A stretch of 64,000 nt of DNA. Origin: JBAYDV01 sp041672845 (lineage in GTDB: Bacteria; Bacteroidota; Bacteroidia; Bacteroidales; UBA932). The stretch covers positions 124,001-188,000 of the forward strand of contig JBAYYV010000004.1 of the NCBI GenBank assembly GCA_041672845.1. Reading direction: 5' to 3'. Of the stretch, positions 25,036-34,786 are shown piece after piece. A program made the position numbers and the translations under genes. The stretch's first letter is position 1. Each line of letters starts with the position of its first letter. Below the pieces are notes generated by a model. That model saw only the letters and a program-made list of their open reading frames with translations, ran no database searches and was not told where the DNA came from.

Positions 25036-28000
25036 ATGTCGCAAAATACTAATAATCAGCGGATTACATTCGCGACCACAAAATCGATACTTGAGTATCC
25101 GGATTTACTCGAAGTTCAGCTAAAATCTTTTCGCGATTTTTTTCAGCTAGACACTACCCCAGAAAACCGTCGTAATGAAGGTCTATTTAAGGTATTCCAA
25201 GAAATATTTCCAATATCTGATACTCGTAACAATTTTGTGCTCGAATTTATCGATTACTTTGTTGATCCTCCTCGCTATTCTATAGACGAATGCATAGAGA
25301 GAGGTCTTACATACAGTGTACCACTAAAAGCAAAACTTAAGTTATATTGTACTGACCCAGAACATGAAGATTTCGATACTACCATTCAAGATGTATATTT
25401 AGGAGCTATTCCTTATATGACCCCTAGAGGAACATTTTTAATTAATGGTTCAGAACGTATAATTGTATCTCAATTACATCGTTCCCCTGGAGTCTTTTTT
25501 GGTCAAAGTTTGCATGCAAACGGTACAAAACTTTATTCTGCTAGGATAATTCCTTTCAAAGGATCTTGGATTGAATTTGCTACAGACATAAATAATGTCA
25601 TGTATGCATATATTGATCGTAAGAAAAAATTGCCAGTTACTACCCTACTTAGAGCGATTGGTTACGAAAGTGATAAAAATATACTTGACATTTTCGGACT
25701 AGCTAATGAAATAAAAGTAAACAAGACAACTTTAAAGAAACACATAGGTAGCAAATTAGCTGCTCGTGTTCTTAAAACTTGGAATGAAGACTTTGTGGAT
25801 GAAGATACAGGAGAAGTAGTTTATATAGAACGTAACGAAATCGTTATCGATCGTGAAACTATTCTTAAAGAAGAGCATATTGAACCTATTATAGAATCTG
25901 GTGCTAAAACCATTCTTATACACAAGGAAGATGCTAACACTAATGACTTCGCTATTATTCACAATACTCTTAAAAAAGATGTTTGTAATTCTGAAAAAGA
26001 AGCCATTTATTATACCTATCGTCAGTTACGTAATTCTGAACCACCTGACGAATCTACAGCTAGAGATGTAATAGATAAATTATTCTTCTCAGATAAACGA
26101 TATGACCTAGGAGAAGTCGGTCGTTATAGAATAAACAGAAAATTAAATCTTTCTACCTCTACAGATATTAGAGTGTTAACTAAGGAAGATATTATTGAGA
26201 TTATTAAATATCTCATACAGTTAATTAATTCTAAAGCTACAGTAGATGATATCGATCATTTAAGTAACAGAAGAATTAGAACTGTCGGCGAGCAACTTGC
26301 AAACCAATTCGGTGTAGGTCTAACTCGTATGGCTCGTACTATTAGAGAAAGAATGAATGTTCGTGATAACGAAGTATTTGTCCCTACAGATTTGATAAAT
26401 GCTAAAACATTATCATCTGTTATTAACTCTTTCTTCGGTACAAGTCAGCTATCACAATTCATGGATCAAACAAATCCATTGTCTGAAATGACTCATAAAC
26501 GTCGTTTATCTGCATTAGGACCTGGAGGTTTATCTCGTGACCGTGCTGGTTTCGAAGTTCGAGACGTTCACTATACTCATTATGGCCGTATTTGTCCTAT
26601 AGAAACTCCAGAAGGACCTAATATTGGACTTATTTCTTCATTAGCCGTTTATGCTAAAATAAACGAATTAGGATTTATCGAAACTCCTTATAGAGAAGTT
26701 AAGAATGGTAAAGTAAATCTTAGTAATGCTGAAGTAATCTATATGAGTGCTGAAGATGAAGAAGATAAGATGGTAGCTCAGGCTAACGCCAATATAGATG
26801 ATGACGGTAATTTCTTAGGAAATAGAATTAAATGTAGATATGAAGCTGATTATCCTGTAGTAACTAAGGATAAGATTAATTTCATGGACGTTGCTCCTAA
26901 TCAGATAGCTTCTATCGCTGCATCTCTTATTCCATTCTTGGAACATGATGATGCTAACCGTGCTCTTATGGGATCTAATATGATGAGACAAGCTGTTCCT
27001 ATTATAAGTCCAGAATCACCTATTGTAGGTACTGGATTAGAAGGACCACTTATAAAAGATTCAAGAACACAAGTAATAGCTGAAAAAGATGGTGAAATCG
27101 TCTTCGTAGATGCTAAAGAAATACATATAAAATATAAACAAACTGCGGATGAAAAATTTGTAAGTTTCGACCCTGAAGTAACAGTTTATAAATTACCTTT
27201 ATATAGAAAGACTAACCAAAGTACTTCTATTACTTTAAAACCTATTGTTAGAAAAGGTGATCAAATAAAAAAAGGTCAAATAATGACAGAAGGTTATGCT
27301 ACTCAACAAGGAGAATTAGCTCTTGGTAGAAACTTAAAAGTATCATTTATGCCTTGGAAAGGTTACAATTTCGAGGATGCTATAGTGCTTTCTGAAAGAA
27401 TGATCCGTGAAGATATTTTAACTTCTATTCATGTAGATGAATATGAAATGGAAGTCAGAGATACTAAACGTGGTATGGAAGAACTTACTTCTGATATTCC
27501 TAATGTAAGTGAAGAAGCTACTAAAAATTTAGATGAAAATGGTATTATCCGAGTAGGTGCAAATGTAACTCCTGGTGATATTCTTATTGGTAAGATTACC
27601 CCTAAAGGAGAAAGTGATCCTTCTCCAGAAGAAAAATTACTACGCGCAATATTCGGAGATAAAGCTGGTGATGTAAAAGATGCTTCTAAGAAAGCTTCTC
27701 CATCATTAACCGGTACTGTTATAAATAAACGCCTATTTACTAGAGTAACTAAAGATGGTAAGAGAGGAAAACTAGCTAACAAGGCTGAAGTAAAAAAAAC
27801 AGAAGCGAAATTCAATGCTAAACAAATTTCTCTTAAAGATAAATTTATCGATAAATTAATGATTTTATTGGCTGATAAGAAAAGCTCAGGAGTCATTGAC
27901 TTATATGATACAGAAGTAATTCCAAAAGGTGAAATATTTACAAGAGAAAATGTAGATAGATTACATTATATAGATATTAATACTGTAAAATGGACTTCTG

Positions 28001-28851
28001 ATAAACATACTAATGACTTAGTAAATCAGTTAGTTAATAATTACTTATTAGCATTTAAAGAAATAGAAGCTGAATTAAGACGTGTTAAATATGCACTTAC
28101 TATCGGAGATGAACTTCCTAATGGTATTATGCAACTTGCTAAAATCTACATCGCTAAGAAGAGGAAAATAAAAGTAGGTGATAAAATGGCAGGTCGCCAT
28201 GGGAATAAAGGTATAGTAGCTAAAATAGTTAGAGATGAAGATATGCCATTCTTAGAAGATGGTACTATTATGGACATTGTTCTTAACCCTTTAGGTGTAC
28301 CTTCTCGTATGAACTTAGGACAAATATATGAAACTGTACTAGGCTGGGCAGGTAAAGAATTAGGTAGAAAATTTTCTACTCCTATTTTCGATGGTGCTAC
28401 ACTAGAAAATATTTGTGAATACACAGATAAAGCTGGAGTATCAAGATATGGTAAATCTTATCTATATGATGGAGGAACAGGAGATAGATTCGACCAACCT
28501 GCTACTGTAGGTATCATCTATATGTTGAAACTTGGTCATATGGTAGATGATAAGATGCATGCTCGTTCTATAGGTCCATATTCTCTCATCACTCAGCAGC
28601 CACTTGGTGGTAAAGCTAACTTTGGTGGTCAGAGATTTGGTGAAATGGAAGTTTGGGCTCTTGAAGGTTTTGGAGCATCTAATATTCTACAAGAAATCCT
28701 GACTATTAAGTCAGATGATGTTACTGGAAGATCGAGAGCTTATGAAGCTATCGTCAAAGGTGACCCTATGCCTAATCCAGGAATACCTGAATCTTTAAAT
28801 GTATTATTACATGAATTAAGAGGTTTAGGTTTAAGTATAACCTTGGACTAA
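25036..28851 (+). CDS. rpoB: DNA-directed RNA polymerase subunit beta
   Basis: A 1271-residue beta subunit. The rifampicin region is visible around FGTSQLSQFMDQTNPLSEMT with HKRRLSALGPGG following (about residues 470-500). GRICPIETPEGPNIGLI is near 517, and the conserved C-terminal PGIPESLNVLLHELRGLGL ends the protein. The rifampicin region carries the usual susceptible residues as far as I can judge by eye. It lies 34 bp before rpoC and 103 bp after rplL, past the attenuator-like hairpin. Confidence 0.98.
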   Translation: MSQNTNNQRITFATTKSILEYPDLLEVQLKSFRDFFQLDTTPENRRNEGLFKVFQEIFPISDTRNNFVLEFIDYFVDPPRYSIDECIERGLTYSVPLKAKLKLYCTDPEHEDFDTTIQDVYLGAIPYMTPRGTFLINGSERIIVSQLHRSPGVFFGQSLHANGTKLYSARIIPFKGSWIEFATDINNVMYAYIDRKKKLPVTTLLRAIGYESDKNILDIFGLANEIKVNKTTLKKHIGSKLAARVLKTWNEDFVDEDTGEVVYIERNEIVIDRETILKEEHIEPIIESGAKTILIHKEDANTNDFAIIHNTLKKDVCNSEKEAIYYTYRQLRNSEPPDESTARDVIDKLFFSDKRYDLGEVGRYRINRKLNLSTSTDIRVLTKEDIIEIIKYLIQLINSKATVDDIDHLSNRRIRTVGEQLANQFGVGLTRMARTIRERMNVRDNEVFVPTDLINAKTLSSVINSFFGTSQLSQFMDQTNPLSEMTHKRRLSALGPGGLSRDRAGFEVRDVHYTHYGRICPIETPEGPNIGLISSLAVYAKINELGFIETPYREVKNGKVNLSNAEVIYMSAEDEEDKMVAQANANIDDDGNFLGNRIKCRYEADYPVVTKDKINFMDVAPNQIASIAASLIPFLEHDDANRALMGSNMMRQAVPIISPESPIVGTGLEGPLIKDSRTQVIAEKDGEIVFVDAKEIHIKYKQTADEKFVSFDPEVTVYKLPLYRKTNQSTSITLKPIVRKGDQIKKGQIMTEGYATQQGELALGRNLKVSFMPWKGYNFEDAIVLSERMIREDILTSIHVDEYEMEVRDTKRGMEELTSDIPNVSEEATKNLDENGIIRVGANVTPGDILIGKITPKGESDPSPEEKLLRAIFGDKAGDVKDASKKASPSLTGTVINKRLFTRVTKDGKRGKLANKAEVKKTEAKFNAKQISLKDKFIDKLMILLADKKSSGVIDLYDTEVIPKGEIFTRENVDRLHYIDINTVKWTSDKHTNDLVNQLVNNYLLAFKEIEAELRRVKYALTIGDELPNGIMQLAKIYIAKKRKIKVGDKMAGRHGNKGIVAKIVRDEDMPFLEDGTIMDIVLNPLGVPSRMNLGQIYETVLGWAGKELGRKFSTPIFDGATLENICEYTDKAGVSRYGKSYLYDGGTGDRFDQPATVGIIYMLKLGHMVDDKMHARSIGPYSLITQQPLGGKANFGGQRFGEMEVWALEGFGASNILQEILTIKSDDVTGRSRAYEAIVKGDPMPNPGIPESLNVLLHELRGLGLSITLD

Positions 28852-28885
28852 TATTTTATCACTGACAAAAAGAAAAAACAATAAT

Positions 28886-31800
28886 ATGTCGTCTTTTAGA
28901 AAAGAAACAAAGGTTAAAAGTAACTTTAGCAAAATAACAATAGCTCTAGCATCACCAGAAGAAATATTAGAAAGATCTTCTGGAGAAGTACTAAAACCTG
29001 AGACAGTAAACTATCGTACATACAAACCAGAAAGAGATGGTCTTTTCTGCGAAAGGATTTTCGGTCCTACTAAGGATTATGAATGTCATTGCGGAAAATA
29101 TAAAAGAATCCGTTATCGTGGTATTATTTGCGATCGTTGTGGTGTAGAAGTTACCGAAAAAAAAGTGCGTAGGGAAAGAATGGGGCACATTACGCTTACT
29201 GTTCCTGTAGCACATATTTGGTATTTTAGATCTACTCCCAATAAAATTGGTTATTTATTAGGAATACCTTCTAAAAAACTAGAATCTATCATATATTATG
29301 AAAGATATGTAGTAATTCAAACTGGCCAAGCTGCTGAACTAGAAGTAAAAGATATGGACTTCTTAACTGAAGATGAATATCTTGAAATTCTAGACAAATT
29401 GCCTAAAGATAATCAGTCTCTAGATAATAATGATCCTAATAAGTTCATTGCTAACATGGGAGCTGAAGCTATCTATGAATTACTTAAGAAAATAGATTTA
29501 GATGAACTTTCATATACTCTTAGATATAAAACTGAACATGAAACTTCTCAGCAGAGAAGAGCTGATGCTCTTAAGAGATTAAGTGTAATAGAAGCGTTCC
29601 GTGAATCTAAAGATATCAATAAACCTGAATGGATGATTCTTAAGGTCATCCCAGTTATTCCTCCAGATTTAAGGCCATTAGTTCCTTTAGATGGTGGTAG
29701 ATTTGCTACTTCAGATTTAAATGATTTATATAGAAGAGTTATTATCAGAAATAATCGTCTAAAAAGACTTATTGAAATTAAAGCTCCAGAAGTTATTCTT
29801 CGTAACGAAAAAAGAATGTTACAAGAATCCGTCGACTCATTGTTCGACAATTCTCGTAAATCTAATGCTGTTAAGACTGAAGGTAACCGTGCTTTAAAAT
29901 CTTTATCTGATAGTTTGAAAGGTAAGAGAGGACGTTTCCGTCAGAACTTACTTGGTAAACGTGTGGACTATTCTGCTCGTTCAGTTATCGTCGTAGGTCC
30001 TGAACTTAAAATGCAAGAATGTGGTTTACCTAAATATATGGCAGCTGAACTTTACAAACCTTTTATTATCAGGAAACTTATAGAAAGAGGTATTGTAAAA
30101 ACAGTGAAATCTGCTAAAAAAATCGTAGATAAAAAAGAACCTATTATATGGGATATCCTTGAAAATGTAATGAAAGGACATCCAGTATTACTAAATCGTG
30201 CTCCTACCCTTCATCGTTTGGGTATTCAAGCTTTCCAGCCTAAATTGATTGAAGGTAAAGCTATTCAACTTCACCCTCTAGCTTGTACAGCATTTAACGC
30301 TGACTTCGATGGTGACCAAATGGCTGTTCATCTTCCTCTTGGAAATGCAGCAATATTAGAGGCTCAGCTATTAATGTTAGGTTCTCATAATATTCTTAAT
30401 CCTGCTAATGGTGCTCCTATTACAGTACCATCTCAAGATATGGTTTTAGGTTTATATTATATTACTAAACCCCGTAAAGGGATGAAAGGTGAAGGTGCTA
30501 AATTCTATGGTCCAGAAGAAGCTATTATTGCATATAATGAAGGTCATACTGATCTTCATGCTAATATTTCAGTAAGACTTCCTAAAGATCCTACTGATTT
30601 ATCTAAAGGTTATGAACTTCGTAAAAATACTACAGTAGGTAGAATTATCTTTAATCAAGTAGTTCCCCCAGAAGTAGGTTACATCGAAGCTGTAATGACT
30701 AAGAAATCTCTACGTGATATCATCGGTCAAGTAATTAAAGCTTGCGGCATTTCTCGTACAGCTAAATTCTTAGATGATATTAAAAACCTTGGTTACTACA
30801 TGGCATATAAAGGAGGTTTATCTTTCAATTTAGCAGATGTACTTGTTCCTAAAGAAAAGAAAACTCTGGTAGCGGAAGGTTATAATGAAGTAGAAACTAT
30901 TCAGAATAGCTTTAATATGGGCCTTATTACTAATAATGAGCGTTATAATCAGATTATTGATATTTGGACTACTACTAATTCTAAACTTACCAACATGGTA
31001 ATAAAGACTATTAGTGAAGATCAAGATGGATTTAATCCTATTTGGATGATGCTTGACTCAGGGGCTCGTGGTTCTAAAGAACAGATTCGTCAGTTATGCG
31101 GTATGCGTGGACTGATGGCTAAACCACAAAAATCAGGATCTCAAGGTGCTGAAATTATTGAGAATCCTATTTTAGCAAACTTTAAAGAAGGGCTTTCTGT
31201 ACTTGAGTATTTTATTTCTACTCATGGTGCTCGTAAAGGTCTAGCTGATACAGCTTTAAAAACTGCAGATGCTGGTTATCTTACTCGTCGTTTAGTAGAT
31301 GTATCTCATGATGTTATTATTAATGAAGAAGATTGTGGTACTTTAAGAGGCCTTGTAGCTACAGCTATTAAGAATAAAGATGACATCGTTGAATCATTAT
31401 ATGATAGAATTTTAGGAAGAACTTCTGTTCATGATATTTATAATCCTCTTACTGGTCAATTAATATTGCCAGCAGGTGAAGAAATAAATGAAGACATCGC
31501 TGCTACTATTGAATCTCTTCCTATTGAATCTGTAGAAATTAGATCAGTATTGACTTGTGAATCTAAGAAAGGTGTTTGTGCTAAATGTTACGGTCGTAAC
31601 CTCGCTACAGGTAGAATGGTAGAAAAAGGTGAAGTCGTAGGTGTTATAGCAGCACAATCTATCGGTGAACCAGGTACTCAGCTTACTCTTCGTACTTTCC
31701 ATGTCGGTGGTACTGCTTCAAGTATAGCGTCAGAATCTAAAATAGAAGCTAAATATGATGGTCGTCTAGAATTTACAGAATTAAAAACTGTAGATTGCAA

Positions 31801-33163
31801 AAAAGAGAAAGATAATTCTCCTTATCAAATAGTAATAGGTCGTACTGCTGAAATGAAGATTGTAGATGTAAATACGGGAATGCCTATTTCTAAATATAAC
31901 ATTCAATATGGTTTTAATCTTTATAAGAAAGAAGGAGATACTGTTACTAAAGGAGATCTTATTTGTGACTGGGATGCTTATAATGCTGTTACTATAGCTG
32001 AAGTTCCTGGTTCTATAAATTTCGACAATTTGATAGAAGGTACTACTTATCGTGAAGAAGCTACTGATGAATTTTCTCTGAATAGAGAAAGAGTCATTAT
32101 AGAAACTCGTGATAAAACTATGAACCCTATCATTAAAATTATGAGTGGTAAGAATGAACTTAAACAATACAACTTGCCTGTAGGTGCTCATATTTCAGTA
32201 AACAAAAATGATAAAGTGAAAGCAGGGGATATTTTAATGAAAATGCCTCGTGCTATCGGTAAATCTGGTGATATCACTGGTGGCCTTCCTCGAGTAACTG
32301 AATTATTCGAAGCTAGAAATCCTTCTAATCCTGCTACTATAGCTGAAATTAATGGAACTATTTCTATGGGTAAAATCAAAAGAGGAAATAGAGAAATTAT
32401 CATAACTGCTAAATCAGAAGAACAAAAGAAATATCTTGTTCCACTTTCAAGACAAATTCTTGTTCAGGAAAATGACTATATAAGAGCTGGAATGCAATTA
32501 TCTGACGGAGCTATTGCTCCTGCTGATATTCTAGCTATTAAAGGCCCTATAGCTGTTCAAGAATACATTGTTAATGAAGTTCAAGAAGTCTACCGTATGC
32601 AAGGTGTAAAGATTAATGATAAACATTTTGAAATTATCGTTAGACAAATGATGAGAAAGGTACAGATTATAGATCCTGGTGATACTAAATTCTTACCTGA
32701 ACAATTAGTGGAAAAATGGGAATTTGCTAATGAAAATGATAATATCTTTGATAAGAAAGTAGTATTAGAGGCTGGAGATTCTACCATTCTTCGTCCTGGA
32801 CAGATAGTTACTGTTCGCGAAGTAAGGGATGAAAATTCAATTCTTAAACGTAAAGACTTAAAGACTATCGAAGCTCGAGATGCAGTCCCTGCTACTTCCA
32901 ATCAAATATTGCAAGGTATTACCAGAGCTGCTTTAAGAACAAATAGTTTTATGTCAGCTGCTTCATTCCAGGAAACTACTAAAGTATTATCTAATGCCGC
33001 TATTCATGGTAAAACTGACCCACTAGAAGGATTAAAAGAAAACGTAATATGTGGACATTTAATTCCTGCTGGTACAGGACAGAGAAGATTCAATCGTTTA
33101 ATAGTAGCTTCTAAAGATGAATACAATAAGATAACAGAAAACGCCACGACAGAGAAAGAATAA
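28886..33163 (+). CDS. rpoC: DNA-directed RNA polymerase subunit beta'
   Basis: A 1425-residue catalytic subunit. The N-terminal zinc site is C67, C69, C82 and C85. The Mg2+-binding active site NADFDGDQMAVH is near 471. The second zinc site region (LTCESKKGVCAKCYGRN) and GEPGTQLTLRTFHVGGTAS, the trigger-loop side, lie near 890-945. The C-terminus follows the Bacteroidetes form with a long jaw region. The operon ends here with a strong terminator. Confidence 0.98.
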   Translation: MSSFRKETKVKSNFSKITIALASPEEILERSSGEVLKPETVNYRTYKPERDGLFCERIFGPTKDYECHCGKYKRIRYRGIICDRCGVEVTEKKVRRERMGHITLTVPVAHIWYFRSTPNKIGYLLGIPSKKLESIIYYERYVVIQTGQAAELEVKDMDFLTEDEYLEILDKLPKDNQSLDNNDPNKFIANMGAEAIYELLKKIDLDELSYTLRYKTEHETSQQRRADALKRLSVIEAFRESKDINKPEWMILKVIPVIPPDLRPLVPLDGGRFATSDLNDLYRRVIIRNNRLKRLIEIKAPEVILRNEKRMLQESVDSLFDNSRKSNAVKTEGNRALKSLSDSLKGKRGRFRQNLLGKRVDYSARSVIVVGPELKMQECGLPKYMAAELYKPFIIRKLIERGIVKTVKSAKKIVDKKEPIIWDILENVMKGHPVLLNRAPTLHRLGIQAFQPKLIEGKAIQLHPLACTAFNADFDGDQMAVHLPLGNAAILEAQLLMLGSHNILNPANGAPITVPSQDMVLGLYYITKPRKGMKGEGAKFYGPEEAIIAYNEGHTDLHANISVRLPKDPTDLSKGYELRKNTTVGRIIFNQVVPPEVGYIEAVMTKKSLRDIIGQVIKACGISRTAKFLDDIKNLGYYMAYKGGLSFNLADVLVPKEKKTLVAEGYNEVETIQNSFNMGLITNNERYNQIIDIWTTTNSKLTNMVIKTISEDQDGFNPIWMMLDSGARGSKEQIRQLCGMRGLMAKPQKSGSQGAEIIENPILANFKEGLSVLEYFISTHGARKGLADTALKTADAGYLTRRLVDVSHDVIINEEDCGTLRGLVATAIKNKDDIVESLYDRILGRTSVHDIYNPLTGQLILPAGEEINEDIAATIESLPIESVEIRSVLTCESKKGVCAKCYGRNLATGRMVEKGEVVGVIAAQSIGEPGTQLTLRTFHVGGTASSIASESKIEAKYDGRLEFTELKTVDCKKEKDNSPYQIVIGRTAEMKIVDVNTGMPISKYNIQYGFNLYKKEGDTVTKGDLICDWDAYNAVTIAEVPGSINFDNLIEGTTYREEATDEFSLNRERVIIETRDKTMNPIIKIMSGKNELKQYNLPVGAHISVNKNDKVKAGDILMKMPRAIGKSGDITGGLPRVTELFEARNPSNPATIAEINGTISMGKIKRGNREIIITAKSEEQKKYLVPLSRQILVQENDYIRAGMQLSDGAIAPADILAIKGPIAVQEYIVNEVQEVYRMQGVKINDKHFEIIVRQMMRKVQIIDPGDTKFLPEQLVEKWEFANENDNIFDKKVVLEAGDSTILRPGQIVTVREVRDENSILKRKDLKTIEARDAVPATSNQILQGITRAALRTNSFMSAASFQETTKVLSNAAIHGKTDPLEGLKENVICGHLIPAGTGQRRFNRLIVASKDEYNKITENATTEKE

Positions 33164-33207
33164 TAAAACTCATAAAAACGTCGTTTTTATTTCCCAATTA
33201 TGAATAT

Positions 33208-33240
33208 AAAAAAACCGTCCCTAACTAGGACGGTTTTTTT
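33208..33240 (+). terminator. Strong bidirectional terminator after rpoC
   Basis: ACCGTCC and GGACGGT arms, extended by A and T runs, pair around a CTAACTA loop, followed by seven T. The A-run on the other side lets it act in both directions. It closes the secE-rpoC transcript. Confidence 0.92.
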
Positions 33241-33259
33241 ATGCACATATATTTTTAAT

Positions 33260-33290
33260 AAAAAAAACGGCAGGAAAACCTGCCGTTTTA
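33260..33290 (-). terminator. Terminator after the first susD gene (bidirectional)
   Basis: ACGGCAGG and CCTGCCGT pair around AAAA with an A8 tract upstream and TTTT downstream. Read on the minus strand it ends in a long T-run 9 bases after the susD stop. With the preceding hairpin it isolates the convergent rpoC and susCD transcripts. Confidence 0.9.
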
Positions 33291-33298
33291 AATTTATA

Positions 33299-34756
33299 TT
33301 AATCTGTATAATCAGGATTTCTATCATCTAATGTAATATCAGTATTAGCTTCAATTTCAGATTTAGGAATATCATAAATTAATCTCCAAGAACCTGGTTG
33401 TACTAAAAGCTTAACTAAATGATTACTACCAGCATATGTTCTATCTATGACTTTCTTCAAACGAAGATAATCATATAAGATTTGACCTTCACCCCATAAC
33501 TCTAAACGTTTCTGATGAAAAACTTCATCTAATGACATAGGATAAACCGATGCACCACCTCGTTGAGCAATATATGTATTATATAGAGAAGTAGCTGCAG
33601 ATGTATTACCATCTCTTAGATAAGCTTCGACAGCTATTAAATACATTTCAGAAACTCTCATATAAGGATTATCACTCAACCAACTACCTGCATCACCAAA
33701 CTTATTATTAACATACATATAAGGGTCACCGTAACTAGTAAAAATTTGAAACTGAGATAGTCTAGGATCATTTACATCCATACTTTCATATAAACGTTTA
33801 TCAATAGCTTTATAAACACCTACTCCACCAGCATAACCAGCACTGACAGTACTGATATGAGATTGGAATGATGCAAACATATTAGTAGTTTCAGATGTTA
33901 CGTCTCTACCCCACATCCATTCACTACTTGTTATATCATCAAATTCATCAGCTGCAAGAGCAGTAGCAGATTCTAAAGTACCAGTAGTTAAAGCATCAGC
34001 AGCATAAGCAGCAGCTTTAGTATAATTAGCTTGCATCATATAAGATCTAGCAGCTAATCCTTCTACTACTTGTTTATTAACTACACCTTTATTAGCTCTA
34101 GTATAACCTTCTAATAAAGTAATAGATGCTTCGAAATCACTATTTATCTGGTCATATACTTCTTGAACAGTATTACGACCACTTTTAGAAACACCTTCTC
34201 TAGGAGAAACATAAATAGGTACTCCAGGATCATTTTCATGATCTATATAAGTTTGTTGAAACCTATTAATAGCTAACCAATGACCAAATGCACGCATTGC
34301 TAATGCTTGACCTAAATTAGCTTTTAAACTTTCATTAGTAACATCATCTGCTATTAAGTTAATTACATCATTAGCTTTATTAATTAAAGTATAACAGCAA
34401 TTCCATGTAGCTGATGGCCTTCTATAATTGTAATTTCTATTATCCATTTGATAATCATAAAAGAACCAATGATTCACCATTTGAACCATATCTACATTAG
34501 AAAGGTCAGCAGCTAAACCAATAGACATTAAACTAAATGTGTCATGATTAGTCTGATAATCTCCCAAACTAGCATACATACCTGAAATCATACCATCAGT
34601 TATAGTAACCAAAGCTTCAGGATTAGATTTACTTAAAGCATCAATCTGCTCAGAAGTAGCATAATTTGTTTGTTCTGGATCTAAAAAATCTGAACAAGAA
34701 GTCATAGCTACTACTAAAACTGATGAAAGTAATATTGTTTTAAATATATTTTTCAT
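33299..34756 (-). CDS. SusD/RagB-family outer-membrane nutrient-binding lipoprotein
   Basis: A 485-residue surface lipoprotein that caps its SusC partner and binds the ligand. Signal peptide MKNIFKTILLSSVLVVAMTSC with lipobox Cys21, then the classic start SDFLDPEQTNYAT. TPR-like helices with ALAMRAFGHWLAINRFQQTY (near 150), RSYMMQANYTKAAAYA (near 232) and RVSEMYLIAVEAYLRDGN (near 361) support RagB/SusD. It ends with DDRNPDYTD. It is 30 bp after its susC. No enzyme genes are adjacent, so the substrate cannot be inferred. Confidence 0.93.
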   Translation of the reverse strand: MKNIFKTILLSSVLVVAMTSCSDFLDPEQTNYATSEQIDALSKSNPEALVTITDGMISGMYASLGDYQTNHDTFSLMSIGLAADLSNVDMVQMVNHWFFYDYQMDNRNYNYRRPSATWNCCYTLINKANDVINLIADDVTNESLKANLGQALAMRAFGHWLAINRFQQTYIDHENDPGVPIYVSPREGVSKSGRNTVQEVYDQINSDFEASITLLEGYTRANKGVVNKQVVEGLAARSYMMQANYTKAAAYAADALTTGTLESATALAADEFDDITSSEWMWGRDVTSETTNMFASFQSHISTVSAGYAGGVGVYKAIDKRLYESMDVNDPRLSQFQIFTSYGDPYMYVNNKFGDAGSWLSDNPYMRVSEMYLIAVEAYLRDGNTSAATSLYNTYIAQRGGASVYPMSLDEVFHQKRLELWGEGQILYDYLRLKKVIDRTYAGSNHLVKLLVQPGSWRLIYDIPKSEIEANTDITLDDRNPDYTD

Positions 34757-34786
34757 TTTTTAATATTTTTTATTATTTATTAATAA

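Noticed and set aside
27429..27896. Minus-strand frame of 155 codons inside rpoB
   Set aside because: Antisense to conserved rpoB sequence; no independent evidence of a gene.
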